In this document: positions 54,776 to 64,000 of the stretch, piece by piece
Numbering within the stretch: position 1 is the stretch's first letter
Layout: every line of letters begins with the position of its first letter
NCBI GenBank assembly: GCA_029237695.1
Contig: CM055271.1
Coordinates: forward strand, 82,719,488-82,783,487
Source: Conchocele bisecta
Lineage: Eukaryota; Mollusca; Bivalvia; Lucinida; Thyasiridae
DNA length: 64,000 nucleotides
Direction of reading: 5' to 3'
The notes under the pieces: model-generated
Told to the model about the DNA's origin: nothing
The model's database searches: none
Seen by the model: the letters and a program-made list of their open reading frames with translations, nothing else
Translations under genes and position numbers: made by a program

Positions 54776-55085
54776 CAGTAGCTGATTTCATCAACATTGC
54801 AAAGTATACTTATCTAGTAAAGTACACTTTGAGGGAGTAATAATTTATTTTTCCAAAATACATTATTTCATACAGAACTAATGATTGCATATATTTGATG
54901 ATTAAAACTATTATTATACTGAATTTATTACATTATCACAGCCAAATTGGCTGTGATAATGTAATAAGTTCAGTATAATAAAAATTAATAAATTTATCCT
55001 AAAATTTAAAATTTCTCCCTCAAAGTATACTATACCGGTACTTTGCTAGGAAAGTATACTTTGCAATGTTGGTGAAATAGGCTAT
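54776..55085. mobile_element. F1 MITE, full copy
   Basis: 'gtagctgatttcatcaacat' to 'atgttggtgaaataggctat'. The central 'cacagccaaattggctgtg' is a perfect palindrome. Confidence 0.9.
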
Positions 55086-55105
55086 ACAGAACCAATCGCT
55101 GCACA

Positions 55106-55265
55106 CATATGAGATGTTGTACCTAAGAAGATGGGTGATGTCTCTTAGCAGTATTTACAAAATTCACGATAGTTTCCGTAAATGATGTCGAAAGTTGACG
55201 AAATGTTCATAACAAATGCAGAATAGAATTCCGCATTTGCTATGAAAATTTCGTCAATTTTCTCA
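55106..55265. mobile_element. F14 foldback MITE, partial
   Basis: 'tatgagatgttgtacctaag' with arms 'cgtaaatgatgtcgaaagtt' and a shortened right arm ending near 'aaatttcgtcaattt'. Confidence 0.75.
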
Positions 55266-55472
55266 TGACCATTTTCTGAGCGAAATTGAATATGTAATAA
55301 CCTTAAATATTCAGACACCATTTATTTCGGGAAACACATAGAAATATATGGTTTCCCCACAACAGTGAGATTGCCAATATTTAGGGTTAGTATGACGGTC
55401 CTGGTCTAATCACAATAACAATGTATTTGGAAATACGGTAATTTATTTTGGGAAACCCCTATTTAATAGGGC

Positions 55473-55765
55473 AGTGCTCCGGATAATGTGTGTATATTGA
55501 CGTATTTTACACACTTATTTTAGCAGAATACGCATTGATTATCAAAAATGGGAGTACAAAATACTCGCAGCAATGTGAAAATATGCATGGATTTTCAAAT
55601 AACGTCAAAGTTTAAAATTTACTTACTTGAGCTGCAAAAAGCAAACACTCAAATAAGTGAATTTTTTTACTTTTTTTATTTTTTATCATTTGTTCCCTAT
55701 TTAATATTAAAGGAAGCAAATCAATAGTACATTTGTAAAAGTAAAATACACATACAGCTTAAAGG
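55473..55765. mobile_element. F3-related foldback, reverse orientation, truncated
   Basis: 'cagtgctccggataatgtgt' and the 'gagctgcaaaaagcaaacac' core match 39,282-39,628 on the opposite strand. Confidence 0.75.
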
Positions 55766-55794
55766 CACCGTCTCAGATGACATATCCCGATATT

Positions 55795-55985
55795 TTAACC
55801 CTTACAATGCTAAATTAAATTCTTTTGTATGTTGTTTATTTTTTTATTTCTATTTTGTTCATCAAAACATGTGGAAATGATTCTAAAATGCTGCCAAACT
55901 ATGTTTTTACTGAGAGAAAAGACAAAATATGAAACAACAACAGACGACATTTTCGGTTTCCACATTGTAGGGGTATGTTGGTTTT
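55795..55985. mobile_element. F10 MITE, diverged
   Basis: 'taacccttacaatgctaaat' and 'acaacagacgacattttcgg' with 'gtggaaatgattctaaaatg'. Confidence 0.78.
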
Positions 55986-56206
55986 CACTTTATGGACTGT
56001 AGTTGACCTGTATCAACTAAATGCATCATTATATTTGATCAAATTGCAAGATGTTTGTTTTTTGTTCTATTACATACCATCATAGACTGTGATAGGCACA
56101 ATTTGAGAAACATGTTTTTTACTTGTGAAATGATAATATACAACCTATAGATTTGAATTACAGTATACCGGCATTACCAAAACATCTTTTAAGTCAAACT
56201 ACTGGG

Positions 56207-56424
56207 GGGAGTTTCACAAAAATTTGTACGACTAAAATGTTCGTAAGTGCAGATTTAGAATAGTCTGTAAATTTCAATTGATGAATTTGCATTTATTGAG
56301 CATAGGCTGCATGTGCAGCCTATGCTCAATAAATGTAAATCCAATAATTGTTTACAAGAACACATTGCTAATCATAATTTTGCACTTATGAACATAGTAG
56401 TACAAAGTTTAGTGAAACGGCCCC
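56207..56424. mobile_element. F2 MITE, full copy
   Basis: 'gagtttcacaaaaatttgta' to 'aaagtttagtgaaacggccc'. The core 'ggctgcatgtgcagcc' is intact. Confidence 0.88.
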
Positions 56425-57043
56425 CTGATAACGCAGTCAAATATATGGTCCAAGGTGCATGTTTTCCTATTATGGAAAGTAGGTCAAATTATTAAAAATC
56501 TTCTCACGAATCGTCAAACAAACGAAACTCGACAGGAATGATCGACAGTCAATACTCTTTCAAATTTGCAGGTGGTCAGCTAGGGGCCAAAACTTCACAT
56601 TTTATATCGAATGTTTTCAACAGTCTTTTCATCTTATCATGTACTCGCAGCAGCAATAATTAACCAATCCCAAAAATAATCAAAACTTCAGCAGTTCTCC
56701 TTTAACCCCCAAGTAACTGGATTTGGAATTTGGTATGTTAATTTTTGCAACTAATCCAATGGTCACAAAATGATTTTCCGATTAGTCCATATATGAATAG
56801 GCAGTGTTTTTGTTCTCAAAAACATGAAAATTACTCGCAAAAAGTGCAGATCTCGTCATGAGCCGGCTCATCTGGATCTACACTTTTTCTTGGACTCAAT
56901 TCTAATGAAATTCCAAGACATATTCATGATATTTACAAGGAGAAATAAAAAAAAATATGATGATTTGTATCCGCTATTTTTGAACTATTTATAGCCCAAC
57001 GGTTTCCCAGCATACAAATAGTTAATAATGGTATAGACGAATC
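56425..57043. other. No further gene; F11 MITE at 56,704-56,892
   Basis: F11 is recognised by 'gtcatgagccggctcatctg'. The rest includes an F3b-like hairpin fragment ('actcaattctaatgaaattc', 56,894). The 3' UTR of the minus-strand gene probably extends into this stretch from the right. Confidence 0.6.
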
Positions 57044-58592
57044 TCATAAAGCTGTGCGTTCATTAAAAATCACTTCGGCGTCGTTGTTTATCAGTGAAGA
57101 TGTATCGCGCTCCGACATGCCAGGTATGCGGCTGTTGCGCAATCTCGCGATGGCGGCCGCATCCACATTGCCCATCTTGCTCTTACGCTTCAGTGTGCTC
57201 TCGCCCTGCAAGTGGAGAACAGATGAGTTTGTTATCTTATATTTAAGCGTTGGAATTGGAATTGACCTTCCAAACCCGGACATATAAGTCCAGAAAAGGC
57301 CAAATTGTTAAGTGTTTTATGTGGTATATGTTGATGCAAAGCGGACATGTGTGTGTAATTATTTGTCGAAATGGGACACTGCTTAGGTCCAACACGGTCC
57401 TATATTTCCACGCAGTGTCCCGGTGCACGGGAGGCATGAAGAAGAGAGGGGGTAACTTGGTCTAACCTGAAAATACCAAAATCGGAACTAAATATTTATA
57501 GAAAAAAATATATATCGAGCCCTGAAATTAGAATAACCCGACCTGTAGCCTATTTCATCAACATTGCAAAGTATACTTTAGTAGCAAAGTATACTTTGAG
57601 GGAGAAATTTTCAATTTTATGATAAATTTATTAATTTTTATTATACTGAATTTATTACATTATCACAGCCATTATGGCTGTGATAATGTAATAAATTCAG
57701 TATAATAATTCTGCATACTTTTAATCATGAAATACATGCATTTGTTAGTTCTATATGAAATAATGCATTTCAGGGAAAATAAATGATTACTCCCTCAAAG
57801 TATACTTTGCTAGTAAAGTATACTTTGCAATGTTGATGAAATAGGCTACTGGTACTCACCACAGCAGAGTCGCATAGCCCTACTCCCTAAAAGTAATAGT
57901 ACGAACCTCTCTGTAGTAAGAATCAAGGGAAAACATAGAAATTCTAAGCGAGTCAACCAGTAAACGACAGAGACAAGAAAACACTGTGAAATTCACCAAT
58001 GGTTGGTTAATTAATTGATTAGAGGTTTACTGTAAAACTACATTTATAAAACAAACTTTGTAGCTAGTAAACAAGACATAGAAGCAGGGATTCCGCTGGG
58101 GAAAATAAAAACATTGCCACTTCAAAAAATTGGCGATAAAAAATTAATTATAATTTTTTATCGCCAATTGTTTATTTTTATCGCCAATTGCGAAAGTGGC
58201 GATCGCCAGCGGAATCCCTGTAGAAGAAAACACTAAATAAATGATTGATCTATTGAATCGAGGTTTAATGTAAAACTACATTTATAAGAAAATCTTTGTA
58301 ACTAGCAGATGAGACATAGAAGAAAACACTTTATGGTATTCATAGATGGTTGGCTGGTTGAATAGAGGTCTACTGTACAACTACGTTCATAAGACACACT
58401 TTTAAGCTAGTCGACGAGACATAGAAGAAAACACAAAACGTAATCGTACCTGAGATAATACATCCTCAGCTGAGAACGCCATGGAAACGGTCATCGACTC
58501 CATATCACTTGACGACGGTTCCTCTAGGAAGGCCGGGTTATTCCTTGTGGTCGGTGGCCGGTCAACGTGCAAGTAACCCGTTTGGTCCATGC
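57044..58592 (-). CDS. Last two exons of an unrecognised protein-coding gene
   Basis: Minus-strand exons 58,592-58,450 and 57,205-57,044 (stop TGA) join in phase across a GT-AG intron. The first exon starts mid-codon (acceptor cttcag/GC) and encodes MDQTGYLHVDRPPTTRNNPA and then a Ser/acidic stretch ending SAEDVLSQ. The last exon encodes GESTLKRKSK, then MGNVDAAAIARLRN and a polar tail ending FNERTAL. Composition is soluble, acidic then basic, with an NPAF motif. It looks like the cytoplasmic tail of a larger protein, but no family was recognised. Support is structural: two clean frames, matched phases, good donor and acceptor. Upstream exons should lie to the right but were not found. The intron contains an F1 MITE, and a minisatellite derived from the acceptor lies directly upstream. 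An alternative start at the ATG in GGCATGG (58,590) cannot be excluded. Confidence 0.6.
57545..57850. mobile_element. F1 MITE, full copy, in the intron of the minus-strand gene
   Basis: 'gtagcctatttcatcaacat' to 'atgttgatgaaataggctac'. This is the cleanest copy of the family in the window. Confidence 0.92.
57955..58445. repeat. Three ~115 bp tandem units, one split by a foldback insertion
   Basis: Units share 'actgtaaaactacatttata', 'gctagtaaacaagacataga' and 'agaagaaaacac'. The foldback (58,084-58,222; 'cagggattccgctgg' / 'ccagcggaatccctg', inner 'ttggcgataaaaaatt') is flanked by TAGAAG on both sides (6 bp target duplication). The array reaches the donor of the 58,450-58,592 exon. Confidence 0.85.
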
Positions 58593-59310
58593 CTGAAGGT
58601 AGGCGGAGTTAAACTTTACAGTTTCTAGTAACCCGACTGGTCCATGCCTGAAGGTAGGCGGAGTTAAGCTTTACATTTTTTTTTTTTTTTTACTAAATGG
58701 TTTATTTTCAATTTTTAAATACATCATGTATCATGTACATATTGTATAACAAAACATAGTTGAAATCACATGACATGTTACTAGAAAAGAGCATACATAA
58801 TGTATTTAGAAAGTGAGCTTATTTAAGAAGAGTTTTTTAAGAAGAGAGTTAGAAGAGAGCTTTACATTTTCTAGTAACCCGATTGGTCCATGCCTGAAGG
58901 TAGGCGGAGTTAAGCTTTACATTTTCTAGTAACCCGATTGGTCCATGCCTGAAGGTAGGCGGAGTTAAACTTTACAGTTTCTAGTAACCCAATTGGTCCA
59001 TGCCTGAAGGTAGGCAGAGTTAAACTTTAGAGTTTCTAGTAACCCGATTGGTCCATCCCTGAAGGTAGGCGGAGTTAGGCTTTACATTTTCTAGTAACCC
59101 GATTGGTCCATGCCTGAAGGTAGGCAGAGTTAAGCATTACATTTTCTAGTAACCAGATTGGGCCATGCCTGAAGGTAGGTGGAGTTAAACTTTACATTTT
59201 CTAGTAACCTGATTGGTCCAAACAAGGTAGGCAGAGTTAAACCTTTACATTTTCTAGTAACCCGATTGGTACATGCCTGAAGGTAGGTGGAGTTAAGCCT
59301 TACATTTTCT
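58572..59310. repeat. 55 bp minisatellite derived from the acceptor of the minus-strand gene, about 10 units
   Basis: Each unit (on +: 'agtaacccgattggtccatg', 'cctgaaggtaggcggagtta', 'agctttacattttct') contains, on the minus strand, the intron end TCCGCCTACCTTCAG plus the first ~20 exon bases GCATGGACCAAACGGGTTAC. The real junction is the unit closest to the exon. One unit is split by a retrocopy. Confidence 0.93.
58677..58857 (-). mobile_element. Short poly(A) retrocopy inside the minisatellite
   Basis: On the minus strand it ends AATAAA (58,706-58,701), nine bases, then a ~15 bp poly(A). It is flanked by a 10 bp duplication AGCTTTACAT (58,667-58,676 and 58,858-58,867). It is the 3' end of an unknown transcript moved by L1-type target-primed reverse transcription. 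The source gene was not identified. Confidence 0.85.
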
Positions 59311-60250
59311 CGTCTGCTCTTTATAGTTTATTTTGTTATGATGACGCTTAGTTGTTATTTTATTTCTCACGCTTCTCAACAAATATATGTTTCACCAGAA
59401 CATGAGAATCATCTCCATCATCTAATGTGCCGACTAAACATGTTTTTATTGTAAGTTTTTTTTAAGAGAGCAAAAGGTCCTCAATGTCATCGCAGATTGA
59501 TTGGATGCCGTTTGATGTCCATTCAACTGCAAGCTCATACCTCCGACTGGAGGGCTTATAACATATGTGGCCAGTATCAATCAGGAACGATTGAATGCTG
59601 TTTTATGTCCATTCAACAGCAAGATCAGATGTCACTGTGACTGGATAAATGGGGCTTGTGGCATTTATGACCAGTCTCGGTCCTGATCGATTGAATGCGT
59701 TTTATGTACAGGCCCACTTTGAAAATCATTTCAGAAAGTTCCCAAAAGCGATTCCCAAACAAAACTCGCGAGCTTATTTTGCAAGCTTGTGGTTAGCTTG
59801 CAGCAGGCTTGAGGTTAGCTTGCCGCAAGCTAACTGCAAGCTTGTCAGTCGCAAGCGTACTGCTAGCCATATATTTTCTTTTTATAAGTTTGCAAGCTTG
59901 TGAGCCAAATGGAAATCATGAAAGCCATCTCACAATGGTTAACCCTTAGAATGCTGGGAACGAAAATTGCCGTCTGCTGTTGTTTTCTAGTTTTCCATTT
60001 TTTTTATAATAAAAACATGGTTTGTCAGCAGTTTAAAATCACTTCCTGTGGAAATGATTCTAAAATATTGTTAAATCATGTTTTCGATGAGAAAAGTGGA
60101 AAATATAAACAGCAGACGACACAATATAAATCAGCAGTGTAAGGGACGGGAAATGATTCTAAAATGCTGTCAAATCATATTTTCGATGGGAAAAATGGAA
60201 AATATAAACAGCAGACGACACAATTAAATTCAGCAGTGTAAGGGTTAATG
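59305..60250. mobile_element. F10 MITE copies and AAGCTTGC-rich stretch
   Basis: A degenerate F10 lies at 59,305-59,460, and two copies in tandem at 59,938-60,130 and 60,135-60,248 (the second a right half). 59,775-59,900 has repeated 'gcaagctt' words. 59,490-59,700 has three imperfect 'gaatgctgttttatgtccat' repeats. No gene was recognised. Confidence 0.72.
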
Positions 60251-60302
60251 CAAATCCCAGCATCTTGAAAAGTTTATTTGATTCAAGGTTGATGTATACA
60301 TC

Positions 60303-60830
60303 ATACTATGGAGCCCCGCAGGGGACGTAGAATTGTTTTTTTTTATTAATTTGTTCCCACAAAATAAAAATTTGTTCCCATGAAATAACAATTTGTTCCT
60401 TCAATTTAACCATTAGTTCCCACGAATTAACAATTCATTCCCACGAATTAACAATTTGTTCCCTCAATTTCACAATTCATTCCCACGAAATAACAATTTG
60501 TTTCCATGGGAACGAATTGTCAATTCGTGGGAACCATGGTGAGATGGCTTTCATTGTTATGTCGTGGGAACAAATTGTTAATTTGAGGCAACAAATTGTT
60601 AAATTGAGGCAACAAATTGTTATTCCATGGCAAAGAATTGTTAATTCGAGGGAACAAATTGTTATATTGTGGGAATAAATTGTCAATTCGAGGGAACAAA
60701 TTGTTAAATTGAGGGAAAAAATTGTTATTTTGTGGGAACGAATTGTTAAATTGAGGGAACAAATTGTTACTTTATGGGAACGAATTAATAAAAAAAATCT
60801 ATGTCCCTGCGGGGCTCCGTATCATACAGG
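60303..60830. mobile_element. Foldback element built of inverted GGGAACGAATTG minisatellite arms, family F16
   Basis: Ends 'tggagccccgcaggggacgt' and 'tgtccctgcggggctccgta'. Between them ~20-22 bp units ('aacaatttgttcccacgaat') are inverted around about 60,510. A half-element relative is at 23,660-23,875. Confidence 0.88.
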
Positions 60831-61127
60831 CATGAGATAAATGATAATGTCTGTAATGGCGTTAGTGTTTGTATCCGTCGGGTCAATGAACGAGGCGCAA
60901 CATTGGTGAGTATTATAAGTTATTATATACAAACATTCGTTTTCCATTGAAACACAATGCAACACAAGACGTCCATATGTATCCATATTGACGTCTCGTG
61001 AGTTCGTATTGGTCAGTGCTGAAACTATGCTTGACATCGCAAATATTTCCTTCTAAATCACCACTAATTTGTTTATTTTATTTTGTATAATTTTGAAGCG
61101 CATATAAATTTCGAATGATGTACGTAT
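60831..61127. other. No gene recognised
   Basis: Short inverted 'ataatgtctgtaatggcgtt'-type frames only. No exon was supported. Confidence 0.4.
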
Positions 61128-61129
61128 AT

Positions 61130-61442
61130 AATAAAAAGGTTATTTGATTTGTATGTGAATATATGCCACTTGTTCCGTCTCGCAACGATATTGCGCTGTG
61201 CAATATCACACGCTGCTGAACTTGTGCATATATTCACATACAAATCAAATAACCTTTTCAAATAGCCCGATACCAACGCACGTCACTATCAGTAAAATAA
61301 ATATTGCTAAATGATTATATCTGTATAGCAGGCACTCGTAATTTTTAGAACTGGTCGAATAGTGACACAATTATACACTTATTTAATTCCAATAAAGAAC
61401 ATTTTGAGTCTACTGAGAGGGCATGTACGGTAGCTTTAATTA
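61130..61442. repeat. Foldback (61,130-61,260) followed by an F6 element part
   Basis: 'aaaaggttatttgatttgta', 'tgtgaatatatgc' and their complements enclose a 'gatattgcgctgtgcaatatc' hairpin. F6 sequence from 'atagcccgataccaacgc' follows directly to 61,442. Confidence 0.82.
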
Positions 61443-61710
61443 TCCCGTCAACACAGTGCGTATGTGCCATGAAACACGGTGCCGTGAAACATTTTTGATA
61501 TCCAGTCAATACATTTTTTGCATTTTACAGCCATTTGTAGGTGTTGACGGGATAAATAGAATAGTAGGTTAGTGCCGTGAATGGGAAAAAATATCTGGCG
61601 CGGCATGGAAACGGGATGTGCTCGGCAGAGCCTCGCCCATCCCGTTTCCTGAGCCTTGCCAGATATTTTTTCCCATTCACGGCACTAACCTACTATTCTC
61701 TATAATCACC
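61440..61710. mobile_element. F4 element, short copy
   Basis: 'atcccgtcaacacagtgcgt' to 'acggcactaacctactattc'. It lacks the second hairpin seen in the other two copies. Confidence 0.85.
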
Positions 61711-62058
61711 GTTAAATTTCTGTAAACTACCGGCTGAAATGCAAGAAACATTGGGTTTCAGATACCCCAGGGCGTTTAAATGGACAATTACGGTATCTGA
61801 AACCCAATTTATAATCAAATTATACAAAAATGTTCATACACGTATGGGACGATCTGAAAAATTAACATAAAAGAAACAAGAAAATGTGGCCTGTCGGCAC
61901 ACGAATGCCCTCGGTGGCAGATGGGAGAAACTGTGGAAAAGTTAATTAACCAAAAGTTATAACTATTCATAAGTACAGGTTGTGAAGTCAAAGGTCAATG
62001 TCATATTAAGGGCAGCATGAATGTGTGACATTTGTCCACAAGTATGATGTATTGAAAT
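61711..62058. other. Small hairpin and repeat-like stretch, no gene
   Basis: 'tgggtttcagatacc' / 'ggtatctgaaaccca' (61,752-61,808) is a hairpin. 61,955-62,055 resembles 62,545-62,650 ('aagggcagcatgaatgtgtg'). Confidence 0.6.
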
Positions 62059-62059
62059 T

Positions 62060-62500
62060 TATCCCGTCAACACAGTGCGTATGTGCCGTGAAACACGGTG
62101 CCGTGAAACATTTTTGATATCCAGTCAATACCATTTTTGCATTTTGCAGCTATTTATAGGTGTTGACAGGATAAATATAATAGTAGGTTAGTGACGTGAA
62201 TGGGTAAAAATATCTGGCGCGGCACGGAAACGGGATGTGCTCGGCAGAGCCTCGCCCATCCTGTTTCCTGAGCCTTGCCAGATATTTTTTCCCATTCACG
62301 GCACTAACCTACTATTCTCGATCTATTTTCCTTATTTCTGAACCAAAGTATATGTTGTGACCACTCATTTGAACCTTCTCGGTGAGACGGTTCAAATGAG
62401 TGGTCACAACATATACTTCTGATGAGAAATAAAGAAATTCTTGAGCCTTGCCGGATATTTTTTTCCATTCACGGCACTAACCTACTATTCTCTATATTAC
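62060..62500. mobile_element. F4 compound foldback, full copy
   Basis: Same part order as 8,745-9,215, including the 'ttgtgaccactcatttgaac' hairpin (62,353-62,416) and the final 'cattcacggcactaacctac'. Confidence 0.88.
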
Positions 62501-62885
62501 AGTAATCCCATAGGGATATAGAAGCTATGACAGAATTAGGAAACATGGGTAAACTTATAAATGTGTGAAAAAGTTCAATGGTGTGACGGCCAAAAGGTCA
62601 AGATCATACTTAAGGGCAGCACGGATGTGTGGCATTTGTCCACAGTATGCTGTGTTAAAATATTTAAGTAATCCTTCAAGGGATATAGAAGTTATGACAG
62701 AATTGAGAAACTTGGTGAACTTCTTAATGTGCTGGACACATGGATGGCCAGACAGACACACGGACACACAGTCCAAACACTATATGCCTTCTCCCGAGAC
62801 CGGGGGCCTAAATATGGATGATGATAAATAAGTGTATGCATTTTTCAGACAATCTGGCACTAGGTTGCAGATAAGAAAGTAATTA
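62501..62885. repeat. Diverged ~150 bp direct repeats
   Basis: 'catagggatatagaagctat' (62,509) and 'aagggatatagaagttatga' (62,678) start two related stretches with 'gacagaattaggaaac' / 'gacagaattgagaaac'. No gene. Confidence 0.65.
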
Positions 62886-64000
62886 ATAAACAAGAGGGCC
62901 ATGATTGCCCTAATTCGCTCACCTGACTCCATGAACACCAGAGGAGAATGTGACATTGAGTTCATGTGTTTTAAAAAAATTGTGCTATTTTTAGATGGCG
63001 GTCATCTTGGATTAAGCGATGACTCTCATTTTACAAAATCTGAAAATGCTTCACCCAGCATTGGCCATGTGGTTCCTGAGAAAAAGACGTTAAAAATCTT
63101 GAATAAATGGACCTTTTGGTGGCCATCATGGATGACATAATCATCCGATTCGACAAATATTGCACCAGAGTGACCGCCTCATTGATACCTTCAATTTGAT
63201 ATATGACATGACCATATTCAGTCAAAAATAAAATTTGACCCCAATTTGACCCCACGGGCCACGCCCATTTTTGACCCCGGGGTCACCATTTTAACAACTT
63301 TCAAAGAGCAATGTACATCGATCATTCCTACCAAGTTTCGTCGAAATCCGGCTAGCGGTTCATGAGAAGAAGATTTTTTAAGAATTTATGCTATTTTTAG
63401 ACGGCGGCCATCTTGGATTAGCGATGACCTCCATTTTAACAAATCTGAAAAGGCTTCACCCATGGACCATAACTTTTAAGTTTGGCTACCATGGGCCAAG
63501 CGGTTCATGTGAAGAAGAATTTTGAAATCTCTAATAAAAGAACGACCTTTTGACATTTCGGTGGCCATCTTGGATGACATAACAATCCGATTTGGACAAA
63601 AAATGTACCAGAGTGATCGCCTCATTGATACCTTCTATTTGATATATAACATGACCATATTCGGTCAAAAATAAAATTTGACCCCACAGGCCACGCCCAT
63701 TTTTGACCGGGGTCACCATTTTAACAACTTTGAAAGAGCATTGTACATCAATCATTCCTACCAAGTTTCGTCAAAATCCGGCTAGCGGTTCATGAGAAGA
63801 AGATTTTTTAAGAATTTATGCTATTTTTAGACGGCGGCCATCTTGGATTAGCGATGACCTCCATTTTAACAAATCTGAAAAGGCTTCACACATGGACCAT
63901 AACTTTTAAGTTTGGCTACCATGGGCCAAGCGGTTCACGTGAAGATGAATTTTGAAATCTCTAATAAAAAAACGACCTTTTGACCTTTCGGTGGCCATCT
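62886..64000. repeat. Tandem array, ~427 bp unit, running off the right edge
   Basis: 'atcattcctaccaagtttcg', 'aaatccggctagcggttcat' and 'gacggcggccatcttggatt' recur with a ~427 bp period (63,287 and 63,714). The array opens with 'caagagggccatgattgccc' at 62,892. The wording is familiar from bivalve genomic repeats (recalled, not searched). Confidence 0.88.

Overview
The window is animal nuclear DNA and most likely comes from a bivalve mollusc. Split genes have canonical GT-AG introns, intergenic DNA is AT-rich, and short foldback elements, SINE-like retroposons and minisatellites are very dense. Two protein families were recognised: phytanoyl-CoA dioxygenase (PhyH) and RalGDS/RGL. Several repeats, including the 'accaagtttcgtcgaaatcc' array at the right end, resemble repeats I associate with bivalve genomes. 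That placement is from memory, and species was not determined.

Layout. 1-6.9 kb: a ~165 bp satellite in 330 bp dimers, a second tandem array, a decayed non-LTR retrotransposon 3' end on the minus strand, a ~100 bp near-perfect palindrome and the first of many foldback MITEs. 6,972-30,806 (+): a complete nine-exon PhyH-family gene. All nine exons join in phase to 365 codons and keep the HxD...H iron site. Its fifth intron holds a 9.4 kb Maverick/Polinton (13,433-22,843) with 290 bp terminal inverted repeats (TIRs), AG...CT ends and a 5 bp target duplication. The element is defective. Its protein-primed DNA polymerase is broken and truncated, two structural-type genes are frameshifted, and no integrase, packaging ATPase or protease is visible. 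One coiled-coil membrane protein frame and one small Cys-rich frame are still open. 32,648-33,147: exactly 500 N. 34,334-36,707 (+): the last three exons of a RalGDS/RGL-type Ral exchange factor (Ras-association domain). The catalytic exons are not in the window. 36.7-57.0 kb: no gene recognised. This stretch is a nested deposit of about a dozen short repeat families. 57,044-58,592 (-): the last two exons of an unrecognised gene. 59.3-64.0 kb: more foldback elements and a ~427 bp tandem array.

Main observations. (1) Two unrelated genes each have a minisatellite that grew out of a splice junction. A 30 bp array copies the exon 7 donor of the PhyH gene, including codons of its iron-binding histidine. 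A 55 bp array copies the acceptor of the minus-strand gene. Each decoy site would lead straight to a stop codon. (2) The Polinton TIRs begin with ~105 bp self-palindromes, so each end could form a hairpin. (3) A near-duplicate of the insertion locus 1.5 kb downstream acts as a paralogous empty site and confirms the Polinton boundaries. (4) Several nested insertions have readable target duplications, which give the relative ages of the repeat families.
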